Positions 1 to 8,227 of a stretch of DNA of 64,000 nt are shown piece after piece. Origin of the DNA: CAZGKW01 sp964526295 (GTDB lineage: Bacteria > Planctomycetota > Phycisphaerae > FEN-1346); assembly GCA_964526295.1 (NCBI GenBank), contig CAZGKW010000020.1:15198-79197 (forward strand), in the 5' to 3' direction. Below the pieces are notes generated by a model. It saw only the letters and a program-made list of their open reading frames with translations, did no database searches and was not told where the DNA came from. Both the position numbers and the translations under genes were made by a program. Every line of letters begins with the position of its first letter. Position 1 is the stretch's first letter.

Positions 1-118
1 GTCCGACGAAGCCGCCGACGAGCTTCGCCAGGCCAAGGAAAACGTTGCCGGCAAGACCGGCCCAGGCACCCCGGGCCGCCTCGTCGTAGACCGCCGCGGA
101 TGGGGGGTGCTCGGACAT
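1..118 (-). CDS. Cation diffusion facilitator transporter, N-terminal fragment (runs off the window)
   Basis: Only the first 39 codons are present, read leftward from an ATG at 118. After a short polar start (MSEHPPSAAVYDEAAR) comes GAWAGLAGNVFLGLAKLVGG, which matches the entry to the first membrane helix of cation diffusion facilitator (CDF) transporters. These are inner-membrane Zn2+, Fe2+ or Mn2+ efflux antiporters. The metal-site residues lie beyond the edge, so neither the metal nor the completeness of the gene can be judged. The call rests on a short but characteristic segment; another membrane protein with a similar first helix remains possible. Confidence 0.5.
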   Translation of the reverse strand, partial: MSEHPPSAAVYDEAARGAWAGLAGNVFLGLAKLVGGFVG

Positions 119-197
119 GGCGGCATTCTACGGCGGCCCGCCGCGGGGAATCAACGATTCTGCGCCCGGCGAAGGGCCTCCCGGAGGCGTGTTCTCA

Positions 198-316
198 ACG
201 CAGAGACCGCCGAGAGCGGCGCGAAACGCGAGAAGGGCACAAAGGAAATGTTTCTGATGAAAATTGATTCCTGAATCTGATCTGCCCCCTCTGCGGCCTC
301 AACGTGCTCTGCGGTC
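198..316. repeat. CGCAGAG-type inverted-end element, copy 1
   Basis: The stretch between the CDF start and the rsmB stop begins with ACGCAGAGACCGCCGAGAG (198-216). It ends with the opposite-strand forms CCTCTGCGG (289-297) and CTCTGCGGT (308-316). Similar material recurs near 11209, 16542 and 39101. The copy covers the 3' side of the rsmB operon. I see no coding capacity in it. Confidence 0.5.
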
Positions 317-332
317 GGACCGCCGTGTCGAA

Positions 333-1736
333 CTACGTGGCCCGACGCAGAAGCGCTGCAAACGCCCCGTCGTGGTCCGGGCCGGGCAGCATCTGCTCCC
401 GCCGCTCCAAGGCCCAGCCGTCGCGGCCGGCGAGCAGCGCCTGGACGACCTCGTCGTTCTCCTCCGGCTCCAGGCTGCACGTGGAGTAGACGAGCCGCCC
501 GCCGGGCCGGACGCGGTCGGCCGCCCGATCGAGCAGCTCCCCCTGGACGGCCGCCAGCTCCTCCAGGTCCCCCGGCCGGAGCCGCCACCGGGCCTCCACC
601 CGCCGCGCCAGCACCCCCGTGTTCGAGCAGGGCGAATCGACGAGGGCGGCGTCGAACCCGCCGTCGGGCGCCGCGGCGGCGAGCGACTCCACCGGACACA
701 CCCGGACGCTCCGCAGGCCCCGTTCCGCGACGACCCGGCGCAGCGGCCCCAGCTTTTCCTCGCTCCGGTCGCACGCCACGACCGTCCCGCGATCGCCCGT
801 CGCCTCGGCGATCTGCGTCGTCTTCGTGCCCGGCGACGCACACAGGTCGAGGACCCTCTCGTGCGGCTCCGGGGCAAGCAGCTCCACGGCCGCCATTGCC
901 GACGGGTCCTGCACCGTCACCAGGGCCCCCTCGAGCAGCTCGGCGACCACCGACGGCGGCACGTCCGAGACGTCGAGCGTCCGCCGCCGCGGACCGGCCC
1001 GGAGGTCCGGCACGGTGTTTCGCAACCGGTCGAGCAGGCCGTCCGGGTCGAAGCACCGGAGCGGGTTGACCCGGGCGATCGTCCGGGGCCACCGGTCGCC
1101 CCATCGACAGACGTCTTCGGCGGCATCGCCGAAGTGGCGGATCCAGCGGGCGACGAGCCAGTCCGGGTAGGAGTAGGCGGCACCGAGGAAGGCGGCCCGG
1201 TCGGGCGCGGGGTCAGGCAGCACCGATTCGGCGAGGCGGACCGCGCCACCCTCCGGATGCGGGACGGCGGCCGGCCCGGGCCGGCCGTCGGGGTCGTGAC
1301 CCACGATCAGGCGGCCGATGGCCCGAAGGACCCCGTTGACGAACCCCGCCACCCGCCGCCCGGCGTTCCGGCCGCGGACGGTCCGGCGGGCGGCGTCGGC
1401 GGCCTCGTTGACCGCGGCGTAGTCCGGGACGCGGTCGAGGAAGAGGAGCTGAAAGGCCCCCACCTCCAGGATGGCCAGCAGATCCGGCTGGATGGAGCTA
1501 GCGCGCCGGCCCCGGCCGCGGACGTAGCCGATGAGCAGCCGCAACGTCCGGCGGTGGCGGACCGCCCCGTTGGCGAGCTGCGTCGCGAGGGCCCGGTCGC
1601 GGGCCGGCAGGCCGTGACGGGAGAACAGCTCGTGGAGGACGTCGCGGAGGAACCGGGAGTCGGCCTCCAGCCGGCCCAGGGCCTCCAGGGCCACGTCCCT
1701 CGCCGATGCCGGCCGTCCGCTTACCGGAGGAACCAC
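333..1736 (-). CDS. rsmB: 16S rRNA (cytosine-967-C5)-methyltransferase RsmB
   Basis: This enzyme methylates C967 of 16S rRNA using S-adenosylmethionine. The N-terminal third is the NusB-like RNA-binding domain (ARDVALEALGRLE, then AVNEAADAAR and FVNGVLRAI). The C-terminal half is the catalytic fold with SAM motif I (VLDLCASPGTKT), the PCSNTGVL motif and the catalytic YSTCSL cysteine motif. I chose the GTG at 1736, which has GAGGAG about 8 bases upstream and overlaps the DUF116 stop by 16 bases. An ATG at 1793 would lengthen the overlap. It is the last gene of a def-fmt-DUF116-rsmB operon, a common arrangement. Function is secure; the exact start is not. Confidence 0.92.
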   Translation of the reverse strand: MVPPVSGRPASARDVALEALGRLEADSRFLRDVLHELFSRHGLPARDRALATQLANGAVRHRRTLRLLIGYVRGRGRRASSIQPDLLAILEVGAFQLLFLDRVPDYAAVNEAADAARRTVRGRNAGRRVAGFVNGVLRAIGRLIVGHDPDGRPGPAAVPHPEGGAVRLAESVLPDPAPDRAAFLGAAYSYPDWLVARWIRHFGDAAEDVCRWGDRWPRTIARVNPLRCFDPDGLLDRLRNTVPDLRAGPRRRTLDVSDVPPSVVAELLEGALVTVQDPSAMAAVELLAPEPHERVLDLCASPGTKTTQIAEATGDRGTVVACDRSEEKLGPLRRVVAERGLRSVRVCPVESLAAAAPDGGFDAALVDSPCSNTGVLARRVEARWRLRPGDLEELAAVQGELLDRAADRVRPGGRLVYSTCSLEPEENDEVVQALLAGRDGWALERREQMLPGPDHDGAFAALLRRAT

Positions 1737-2158
1737 CGCACGGCCTCCTCGACCTGGTGGAAATCGACGGTGGTGTCCTTGCACGGGCCGCACGGCCAGT
1801 CGATGCCCGTCGCCAGGACGGGCTTGGGAAGCGCGGCGAAGAGGCCCGCCCGCAGCTCCTTCTCACAGGCCACCGCAACGATGGCCTTGACGTCGTCCTG
1901 GGCGGCCCGCTCGGCGGCGTGCCGCCCGCCCGTCGCCAGGAAAAGCTTCACGCCGTACTCGTCGGCCATCTCATGGAAACGGGCGACGACGCACTGGCCG
2001 CACCGGCGGCAGTTCGCCAGATCGTCGGCGATGTTGCAGTCGCAGGCCGACCGCTGGAGGCACCGCGAGAACAGGACCAGCAACTCGTCGGGGCGGCACC
2101 GCGTCCGGCGGAGGCGAACGGTCATATTGTTCAGGCTGACGACGGCTCGATCGATCAT
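1721..2158 (-). CDS. DUF116 family cysteine-rich protein
   Basis: This 145-residue protein is rich in cysteines: SACDCN, CRRCGQC, ACEKEL and WPCGPCKDTTVD. The spacing is typical of the DUF116 family, which often sits between fmt and rsmB. The cysteines suggest metal or Fe-S binding; the family's biochemical role is not established. The start ATG at 2158 overlaps the fmt stop by four bases (ATGA), so translation is probably coupled. The 3' end overlaps the start of rsmB. A role in tRNA or rRNA modification is suggested only by the neighbours. Confidence 0.85.
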   Translation of the reverse strand: MIDRAVVSLNNMTVRLRRTRCRPDELLVLFSRCLQRSACDCNIADDLANCRRCGQCVVARFHEMADEYGVKLFLATGGRHAAERAAQDDVKAIVAVACEKELRAGLFAALPKPVLATGIDWPCGPCKDTTVDFHQVEEAVRWFLR

Positions 2159-3132
2159 GAGACAGCGTTCTTGCTCGCGTCGAGGAATCGGGCGCCTTCC
2201 TCCACCGGATAGCCGTTGAGGAAGTCGGCGGCGCTCAGGGACCGCTTGCCCGCCGGGGTGACCTCCAGGAGCCGGACGACGCCGCGGCCGGTCGCCACGT
2301 CGAGGCCGCCGGGGGCGGCCCGGACGACCGTGCCGGGCTCGGCATTCGTCCGGACGGTCTCCTCCGGGAGGGTCGAGCGGTTCACGACGATCCGGACGGG
2401 GGCCTTGCCCGGCTTGACGGGCAGGAACGTGAAGGCCCCCGGCCAGGGCGTCATGCCGCGAATGTGGTTGTGAACGTCCTGGGCGGGCTTGTCCCACGGG
2501 ATGCGGCCCATGGACTTCTTCAGCCGCGGGGCGAAGGTGGCCTGGGTCTCGTTCTGGCGACGGCGGCCCACGTCGTCGAGCTGGATCTCGCGGACCAGCT
2601 CCGTGACGAGGCGGGCCCCCAGCTCGGCCAGGCGACCGTGCAGCTCGCCGGCCGTCTCGTCCGGGTCGATGGCGGCGGCCCGCTGGCCGAGGATGTCGCC
2701 GGCGTCCATCTGGTCGGTCATCTCGATGACCGTCAGGCCGGTCTCGGTCTCGCCGTTGAGGATGGCGTGGTTGATGGGGGCGGCGCCGCGGTACTTCGGC
2801 AGGAGCGACCCGTGGAGGTTGATGGCCCCGTGGGGGGCGACCTCGAGCAGCTCCCGCCCCAGCTTCTGGCCGTAGGCGATCACCAGGAGCAGGTCGGGCG
2901 AAGCCTGGCGGACCCGCCGCAGCGACGCCGGCGCGTTGACGTCCTCGGGCTGGAAGACGGGGATGTCGCGCTCGCGGCCGAATCGCTTGACCGGACCGAT
3001 GCGGACGGTCCGGCCACGCCCGGCGGGGCGGTCCGGCTGGGTCACCAACAGGACCAGCTCCTGGCCCTGGGCGTCCAGGGCGCACAGCGAGGGCAGGCCG
3101 AAACTCCCGGACCCCAGGAAAACGATCCGCAT
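2155..3132 (-). CDS. fmt: Methionyl-tRNA formyltransferase
   Basis: Fmt transfers a formyl group from 10-formyltetrahydrofolate to Met-tRNA(fMet). The 325-residue length is normal. Visible hallmarks are MRIVFLGSGSFGLPSL at the N-terminus, the catalytic-loop segment NLHGSLLPKYRGAAPINHAI (SLLPxYRGAAP) and EMTDQMDAGDIL. The C-terminal domain follows KSMGRIPWDKPAQDVHNHIRGM. It lies 9 bases after def and overlaps DUF116 by four bases, so def, fmt, DUF116 and rsmB look like one transcription unit. Confidence 0.95.
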   Translation of the reverse strand: MRIVFLGSGSFGLPSLCALDAQGQELVLLVTQPDRPAGRGRTVRIGPVKRFGRERDIPVFQPEDVNAPASLRRVRQASPDLLLVIAYGQKLGRELLEVAPHGAINLHGSLLPKYRGAAPINHAILNGETETGLTVIEMTDQMDAGDILGQRAAAIDPDETAGELHGRLAELGARLVTELVREIQLDDVGRRRQNETQATFAPRLKKSMGRIPWDKPAQDVHNHIRGMTPWPGAFTFLPVKPGKAPVRIVVNRSTLPEETVRTNAEPGTVVRAAPGGLDVATGRGVVRLLEVTPAGKRSLSAADFLNGYPVEEGARFLDASKNAVS

Positions 3133-3141
3133 CGCGCGTCC

Positions 3142-3708
3142 CTATGCCGACCGGCCGGACGACCCGGGACCTGCGGCCGAAGCGGCCGAGGCGGTCTGGT
3201 GGAGCCGCTCGTCCCAGCGCCGCTCCAGCTCGCGGAGCCGGCGGCGCTGGGCCATCCGCTGGACCGGGCCCATCCGGTCAACGAGTAGACGGCCGTCGAG
3301 GTGGTCGATTTCGTGCTGGACGGCCCGGGCCAAGAGGCCCTCGGCCTCCAGCTCGCGGGCCTCGCCCCGGACGTCCAGGTACCGTGCCCCGACGCGGGCG
3401 AACCGGCGGACCTTGACGTAAATGCCGGGGAAGCTCAGGCACCCCTCCTCGCCGACCTGCCACCCGTCGCTGTCGACGATCTCGGGGTTGACCATGACGG
3501 TCTCGTGTCCCGGCTGGCCGTCGGACGAGACGATGACGACGCGCTGGAGCGACCCGACCTGGGGGGCCGCCAGGCCCAGGCCGTTGCCCGCGTGCATCGT
3601 CCGGACCATCTCGTCGGCGAACTCGGCCAGGGCCTCGTCGAACGCCTCCACGGGCCGGGCCTGTTCCTTCAGGACCGGGTCGGGATAGATTCGGATCTCC
3701 ACGGGCAT
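3142..3708 (-). CDS. def: Peptide deformylase
   Basis: Def removes the N-formyl group from new proteins. The 188-residue protein has all three motifs: GLGLAAPQ at residues 43-50, EEGCLSFP with metal-ligand Cys90, and QHEIDHLDG with metal ligands His132 and His136 and catalytic Glu133. The start ATG at 3708 gives the standard MPVEIRIYPDPVLK N-terminus; an upstream in-frame extension is repeat-like and was rejected. The C-terminus carries an extra alanine/serine-rich tail of about 20 residues. First gene of its operon, behind a good promoter at 3733-3761. Confidence 0.95.
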   Translation of the reverse strand: MPVEIRIYPDPVLKEQARPVEAFDEALAEFADEMVRTMHAGNGLGLAAPQVGSLQRVVIVSSDGQPGHETVMVNPEIVDSDGWQVGEEGCLSFPGIYVKVRRFARVGARYLDVRGEARELEAEGLLARAVQHEIDHLDGRLLVDRMGPVQRMAQRRRLRELERRWDERLHQTASAASAAGPGSSGRSA

Positions 3709-3732
3709 GCTCCGCCTGACCGGGTTTCGTGC

Positions 3733-3761
3733 ATTATAGGCCCGGCCGGCCGGCCCTACAA
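3733..3761 (-). promoter_or_regulatory. Putative sigma70-type promoter of the def operon
   Basis: On the minus strand, TTGTAG (3761-3756) and a perfect TATAAT (3738-3733) are separated by 17 bases. The def start codon follows about 25 bases later. It lies back-to-back with the TPR-gene promoter. Confidence 0.55.
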
Positions 3762-3797
3762 GGCCGCTTTTTGAGTTGACACCGGGTCGGCGGGCCC

Positions 3798-3827
3798 TAG
3801 ACTTGCCGGGTCTGGGCGCGGTATACT
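3798..3827 (+). promoter_or_regulatory. Putative promoter of the TPR protein/rpsT genes
   Basis: TAGACT (3798-3803) and TATACT (3822-3827) are separated by 18 bases, and the next base is G. An alternative -35, a perfect TTGACA at 3776-3781, would pair with the weaker TAGACT as -10 after 16 bases. Either places transcription shortly before the GTG start at 3879. Confidence 0.5.
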
Positions 3828-3878
3828 GCGGGCTGGTGGGGATGCGTGTGGCCGCGACCGAACGAGGAGGCTGCCTTC

Positions 3879-5432
3879 GTGCCGGAGCCCGAGAACAACG
3901 CTGCACCGGGGCCCGAGAACAACGCCGCACCGGAGCCCGAGGACAACGCCGCACCGGGACCCGAGGACAACGCCGATCAGGCCGACGCGGTTCAGGAGTC
4001 GAAAGAGGGCACCGAGTCGCTCGGGCCCGAGATGCTGAGCCCGGAGGTCCGCGAGACCGCCGCCCAGTTCTTCGAGCGGGCCGAGCAGGCCACCGTACGC
4101 GGCAACTACGACTACGCCATCAACCTGTACCTCCAGGGCATCCGGCTGAACCCGTTCGAGATCGAGAAGGGGCACCGGGGCCTTCGCGACGCCGCCCTGA
4201 AGCGCCAGGGCCAGGGCAAGGGCTTCGGCCTGGGGTCCATCTTCGGCCAGGCCAAGGCCGCCCTCTCGACCATGCTCGGACGCAAGAAGGACGCCATGCT
4301 CTCGCTGCTGTCGGCGGTCGCCAAGGACCCGAACAACATCATGCTGATGAGCCAGGTCATGCAGACCGCCCGGCGGCTGCGGTACACGGAAGTGGCCGTC
4401 TGGTACGGCGAGCTGGCCGCCGAAGCCAGCCTCCGGGGCAAGAAGAAGCCCCAGAAGCAGATCTTCACCACCCTGGCCGACCTGTACGAGGCACAGGCGC
4501 GGTTCCGGGACGCGATCGACTCCCTCCAGCACGCCGTACAGATCGACCCGGCCGACCGGACGCTCGACAAGCGGATGCGCGACATGGCCGCCGCCGCCAG
4601 CATCCACGAGGGGCAGCTCGAATCCGTCACGGGCGCTCGCGACATGATCCGCGACAAGGCACAGGCCACCGAGTCGGAACGGCAGCAGGTCGTCCGCACG
4701 AAGGAGCAGCTCGACGAGCAGTACGCCGCCCTCAAGGCCAGCCTCGACGACGACCCCGACAACCCGGTCAAGATGCAGACCCTGGCCGAGTGCCAGTGGC
4801 GGCGGGGCAACATCGACGAGGCCATGGCCCTCCTGAAGAAGGCCCTGTCGCAGTCCGGCGAGTACCGCTACAAGTCCCGCATGGACGACATCCGGATGGC
4901 CGAGTTCCGACGCGAACTCCGCCAGATCGAACGGCAGCTCAAGGCCGAGGCCGACCGCACCGACCTGAAGGAGAAACGCAAGGAGCTGTCCGAGAGGCAG
5001 AACGCGCTCGAATACGAGATCTACATCGAACGCCAGAAGCAGTATCCCACCGACATGAGCATCCGGTACGAGCTGGGGCTTCGCGAGTACCGGACCGGCC
5101 GCTACGACGACGCCATCGTCTCGTTCCAGCAGGCCACGCGTGACCCAAAGCGCCGCATCCAGGCGTACAACATGCTCGGCCGGTGCTTCTTCTCGAAGAA
5201 GCTCTACCAGGAGGCCCAGGGCCAGTTCGAGACGGCCATCAAGCAGTACGAGCTGTCGGGCGACCCGATGGGCAAGGAGCTGCGATACAACCTGGCCCGC
5301 ACCCTCGAGACGCAGCAGAAGTACAGGGAAGCCATCGATTGGTATAGCGATATTGTGCAGCAGGACTACCAGTACCTCGACGCCGCCAAACGCCTCGAAG
5401 CTCTCCGCGACAAAGGGTCCGAACAGAGCTAG
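3879..5432 (+). CDS. Tetratricopeptide repeat protein with N-terminal octapeptide repeats
   Basis: I chose the GTG at 3879 because GAGGAGG ends 8 bases upstream; GTG 3846 is possible. The protein opens with four near-identical octapeptides of the form P-E/G-P-E-N/D-N-A. TPR-like helical repeats follow, for example AQFFERAEQATVRGNYDYAI, LADLYEAQARFRDAIDSLQH and NMLGRCFFSKKLYQEAQGQF. A charged coiled-coil segment (RQIERQLKAEADRTDLKEKR) lies near residue 350. No signal peptide is visible, so it is probably a cytosolic scaffold. It ends 21 bases before rpsT and probably shares its transcript. TPR proteins mediate protein contacts; no partner can be named. Confidence 0.85.
   Translation: MPEPENNAAPGPENNAAPEPEDNAAPGPEDNADQADAVQESKEGTESLGPEMLSPEVRETAAQFFERAEQATVRGNYDYAINLYLQGIRLNPFEIEKGHRGLRDAALKRQGQGKGFGLGSIFGQAKAALSTMLGRKKDAMLSLLSAVAKDPNNIMLMSQVMQTARRLRYTEVAVWYGELAAEASLRGKKKPQKQIFTTLADLYEAQARFRDAIDSLQHAVQIDPADRTLDKRMRDMAAAASIHEGQLESVTGARDMIRDKAQATESERQQVVRTKEQLDEQYAALKASLDDDPDNPVKMQTLAECQWRRGNIDEAMALLKKALSQSGEYRYKSRMDDIRMAEFRRELRQIERQLKAEADRTDLKEKRKELSERQNALEYEIYIERQKQYPTDMSIRYELGLREYRTGRYDDAIVSFQQATRDPKRRIQAYNMLGRCFFSKKLYQEAQGQFETAIKQYELSGDPMGKELRYNLARTLETQQKYREAIDWYSDIVQQDYQYLDAAKRLEALRDKGSEQS
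3882..3977 (+). repeat. Four in-frame 24-bp repeats encoding PEPENNAA-like octapeptides
   Basis: Four 24-bp units directly after the start codon encode P-E-P-E-N-N-A-A, P-G-P-E-N-N-A-A, P-E-P-E-D-N-A-A and P-G-P-E-D-N-A-D. The frame is preserved exactly. Paired Glu/Gly and Asn/Asp substitutions suggest a two-unit block was duplicated. Confidence 0.85.
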
Positions 5433-5453
5433 CCCGCAAGGAGCCCGTGCCGT

Positions 5454-5738
5454 ATGCCCCACTCCCTGTCCGCCAAGAAACGCCTCCGCCAGAACGCCCG
5501 ACGCCGGGCCCGGAACCGGGCCATCAAGGGCCGCCTCCGGACCGTCCGCCGCGCGTTCTTCGAGGCCGCCGAGAGCGGCGACGCCCAGTCGGCCCGGCGC
5601 CACTTTCGCCAGTGCCAGAAGCTCGCGCACCGGGCGGCCGCCAACGGCCCGCTCCACCGCAATACGGCCGCTCGCCTCATCGCCCGGCTCCACCGCCGGC
5701 TCGACCAGCTGGAGCAGGCGGCCGAGACGCCGGCTTAG
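5454..5738 (+). CDS. rpsT: 30S ribosomal protein S20
   Basis: S20 binds the 5' domain of 16S rRNA. The 94-residue basic protein has the typical start MPHSLSAKKRLRQNARRRAR followed by NRAIKGRLRTVRRAF. The C-terminal helix contains GPLHRNTAARLIARLHRRL, the conserved HKNxAARxKSRL-like region. The TPR gene ends 21 bases upstream. The following intergenic repeat region probably marks the end of the transcript. Confidence 0.93.
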   Translation: MPHSLSAKKRLRQNARRRARNRAIKGRLRTVRRAFFEAAESGDAQSARRHFRQCQKLAHRAAANGPLHRNTAARLIARLHRRLDQLEQAAETPA

Positions 5739-5959
5739 CGCCTATCCCAGCAACCGGTTCGTCACCAGGCCGAGCGAGAAGGCCGAGGCCAAGGCGGCAG
5801 GCCCCAAACGCCCGGAGGCGCGGCCGGGGGCCACGTTGAGGACGTTTGGGCCGACAACGCCGGCGTCGGTTTTCGCCGCCCACCGCAGCAGGAGAGCAGG
5901 TTATTCGGATAAGCCCTTAGGGTTACTTTGTCAACTTTTGCCAACCGACAACGACTCCA

Positions 5960-6479
5960 GCGCGGTGGGCAGTCTTGCCCATCGCGCGGTGCCCGGCGCC
6001 CCTTGCCGCAGCGCGGTGCGCAGTCTTGCCCATCGCGCGGTGCCCGGCGCCCCTTGCCGCAGCGCGGTGGGCAGNNNNNNNNNNNNNNNNNNNNNNNNNN
6101 NNNNNNNNNNNNNNNNNNNNNNNNNNNNNNNNNNNNNNNNNNNNNNNNNNNNNNNNNNNNNNNNNNNNNNNNNNGCGGTGGGCAGTCTTGCCCACCGCGC
6201 GGTGCCCGGCGCCCCTTGCCGCAGCGCGGTGGGCAGTCTTGCCCACCGCGCGGTGCCCGGCGCCCCTTGCCGCAGCGCGGCGGGCAGGACTGCCCGCCGC
6301 GCTTTGCATCATTTTGCCGCGCGGTGGGCAGTCTTGCCCATCGCGCGGTGCCCGGCGCCCCTTGCCGCAGCGCGGTGGGCAGTCTTGCCCACCGCGCGGT
6401 GCCCGGCGCCCCTTGCCGCAGCGCGGCGGGCAGGACTGCCCGCCGCGCTTTGCATCATTTTGCCGCGCGGTGCCCACGA
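5960..6479. repeat. 51-bp tandem repeat array with nested palindromes
   Basis: Units start at 5960, 6011 and 6062 before the gap and at 6224 and 6275 after it, a constant 51-bp period. Each unit has a palindrome of the type GCGGTGGGCA-4 nt-TGCCCACCGC and a second part, GCGGTGCCCGGCGCCCCTTG. Two variant units (near 6275 and 6424) carry GCGGCGGGCA-4 nt-TGCCCGCCGC followed by CTTTGCATCATTTTGCCGC. The copy number is unknown because the assembly breaks inside the array. All reading frames encode low-complexity peptides, so I do not call genes here. Confidence 0.9.
6075..6174. other. Scaffold gap (100 N)
   Basis: Exactly 100 N lie inside the tandem array, the usual placeholder for a gap of unknown size. 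Repeat units of the same phase on both sides suggest collapsed copies. Confidence 0.98.
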
Positions 6480-6650
6480 CCGGGCACCGCGCCACGGCCC
6501 TTGTGGATGATGGCGAAGTTGACAAAGTAGCCTTAGGCCCGTCGAGGCGGTCTCCTGCGACTCGTGCTTCGGGCCGCGAACGCCAGTTCGCAGGATCGTA
6601 CTACGATACCACGATTTGTCCGTGTCGAAGCCGGCGACGGGCGAACGTTC

Positions 6651-6670
6651 CCGCGAGCTGACGCTCGCGG
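6651..6670. repeat. Perfect 8-bp hairpin upstream of aroDE
   Basis: CCGCGAGC, the loop TGAC and GCTCGCGG form a perfect short hairpin 45 bases before the aroDE start. A similar hairpin with a GAAA loop lies at 30251-30270. Confidence 0.6.
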
Positions 6671-6715
6671 CCCGTCACGAAGCCGCCGTCGCACCCAGGG
6701 GGCCCGATCACCGTC

Positions 6716-8212
6716 ATGCGAACCTGCCAGCTCTGCGTCAGCCTGATGCCCGAGACGGTCGAGCAGGCCCGGGCGGGCCTTGCGTCGGCGGCCGAGCGGG
6801 CCGACCTCGCCGAGGTCCGGCTCGACGCCCTCCGCGACTTCGACCCCGCCGGCGCCGAGACGGCCCTCCGTTCGATCATCGAGGGCCGCCCCTGCCCCGC
6901 CGTCGTCACGTACCGCCCGACGCGGGAAGGTGGGATGTACGAGGGCGACGAGGGGCCGCGCCTGGAGGTGCTCCGCCAGGCCGCTCGCCTCGGGGCCGAC
7001 TACGTCGACGTCGAGTTCGATGCCGTCGGCGACCTCGGCGACGTGCCGACGCGGCGGATCGTCAGCCGTCACGACCTGGACGGCGCCCCCGACGACCTGC
7101 TGGAGCTGCACACCGAGATGGCCCTGACGGGGGCCGACGTCGTCAAGATCGCCGTCACGGCCAGGCACATCCTCGACACAGCGGCGGTGCTGCGGCTGCT
7201 CGACTGGGCCCGGGTGCCGACGATCGCCCTGGCGATGGGCGAGCGGGGCCTCCTGACGCGGGTCCTGGCGCCGAAGTTCGGGGCCGCACTGACGTACGCC
7301 CCGCTCGACGAGGGGCGCGAGGCGGGGCCCGGCCAGGTGCCGCTCTCGGAGATGCTTGACCTGTATCGCGTCGATCGGATCGGCCCGGCGACGCGGGTCT
7401 ACGGTGTGATCGCCGACCCGGTGGGGCACAGCCTGAGCCCGGCGATCCACAACGCCGCCTTCGCCGAGATCGACTTCGACGCGGTTTACCTGCCGCTCTG
7501 GGTCGAAGGCGACGCCGCCGCGTTCGTCCGGACGATGGCCGAGTTCAGCTTCGACGGCTACAGCGTGACGATCCCGCACAAGCAGAACGTGATGGCGGGC
7601 CTGGACGAGATCGAGCCGGTCGCCCGCCGGATCGGGGCCGTCAACACCGTCCAGCGCCACCCGGACGGCACGCACTTCGGGACGAACACGGACTGGACGG
7701 CAGGCATCGCGTCGATCGAGGCGGTCGTCGGCAAGGGCCGGCTCCGGGGCAAGCGCGCCCTCATTGTGGGCGCGGGCGGCGTGGGGCGGGCCATGGCGTT
7801 CGCCCTGACGCAGGCCGGCGCCGAGGTCGTCCTCGCGGACATCGATCAGGCGCGGGCCGAGTCCCTGGCGACCGACGTCGGCGGGGGAGTCGTTGGGCTG
7901 GGGCCCGGAATCGGGGGTCCGGAATCCGGAATTGACATCCTCCTCAACTGCACGCCCGTCGGCATGCACCCGAAGACGGACGCCTCGCCCGTGCCGGCGG
8001 AGATGCTCCGCAAGGGGCTCGTGGTCTACGATGCGGTCTATAACCCGAGCGAGACGCGCTTGCTGCGGGAGGCCCGCGAGGCGGGCTGCCGGACCGTCGC
8101 GGGCATCGATCACTTCGTCCGCCAGGCGGTCGAGCAGTTCGAGCTTTGGACCGGCCGCGACGCCCCCGTCGAGACGATGCGGCAGGTGGTCCTCGACGCG
8201 CTCGGCGGCTGA
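6716..8212 (+). CDS. aroDE: Bifunctional 3-dehydroquinate dehydratase / shikimate dehydrogenase
   Basis: The 498-residue fusion catalyses steps three and four of the shikimate pathway. Residues 1-220 are a type I dehydroquinase: His119 in IVSRHDLDG is the general acid/base and Lys144 in ADVVKIAVTA is the Schiff-base lysine. Residues 228-498 are shikimate dehydrogenase: VIADPVGHSLSPAIHNAAF, Lys289 in SVTIPHK, GAVNTV, Asp326 in GTNTDW, the NADP-binding GAGGVGRAM and NCTPVGM. All catalytic residues are present in both halves. Such fusions are known in plants, chlamydiae and planctomycetes. No other aro gene is nearby. Confidence 0.95.
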   Translation: MRTCQLCVSLMPETVEQARAGLASAAERADLAEVRLDALRDFDPAGAETALRSIIEGRPCPAVVTYRPTREGGMYEGDEGPRLEVLRQAARLGADYVDVEFDAVGDLGDVPTRRIVSRHDLDGAPDDLLELHTEMALTGADVVKIAVTARHILDTAAVLRLLDWARVPTIALAMGERGLLTRVLAPKFGAALTYAPLDEGREAGPGQVPLSEMLDLYRVDRIGPATRVYGVIADPVGHSLSPAIHNAAFAEIDFDAVYLPLWVEGDAAAFVRTMAEFSFDGYSVTIPHKQNVMAGLDEIEPVARRIGAVNTVQRHPDGTHFGTNTDWTAGIASIEAVVGKGRLRGKRALIVGAGGVGRAMAFALTQAGAEVVLADIDQARAESLATDVGGGVVGLGPGIGGPESGIDILLNCTPVGMHPKTDASPVPAEMLRKGLVVYDAVYNPSETRLLREAREAGCRTVAGIDHFVRQAVEQFELWTGRDAPVETMRQVVLDALGG

Positions 8213-8227
8213 GTCGGCGCGTCCTTC

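Larger units (their letters stand above)
5911..6543. mobile_element. Repeat element with inverted ends enclosing a tandem array
   Basis: The intergenic region between rpsT and aroDE is bounded by inverted sequences. The left end reads CCTTAGGGTTACTTTGTCAA and the right end, read on the opposite strand, reads CCTAAGGCTACTTTGTCAAC. The 14-base core TACTTTGTCAACTT is identical at both ends. Between them lie the 51-bp tandem array and the scaffold gap. No transposase is present. The arrangement resembles a non-autonomous, MITE-like element, but no target-site duplication could be confirmed. Confidence 0.5.

Noticed and set aside
264..2219. Long plus-strand open frame opposite rsmB and DUF116
   Set aside because: It mirrors well-supported minus-strand genes. 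Such antisense frames are expected at this GC content and show no family motif.
5960..6479. CRISPR array
   Set aside because: Units are contiguous 51-bp repeats without variable spacers, and no cas gene is near.
5928..6661. Open frames across the first repeat array (peptides with GGQSCPPR units)
   Set aside because: They contain the scaffold gap, exist in several frames on both strands and consist only of repeat translations.
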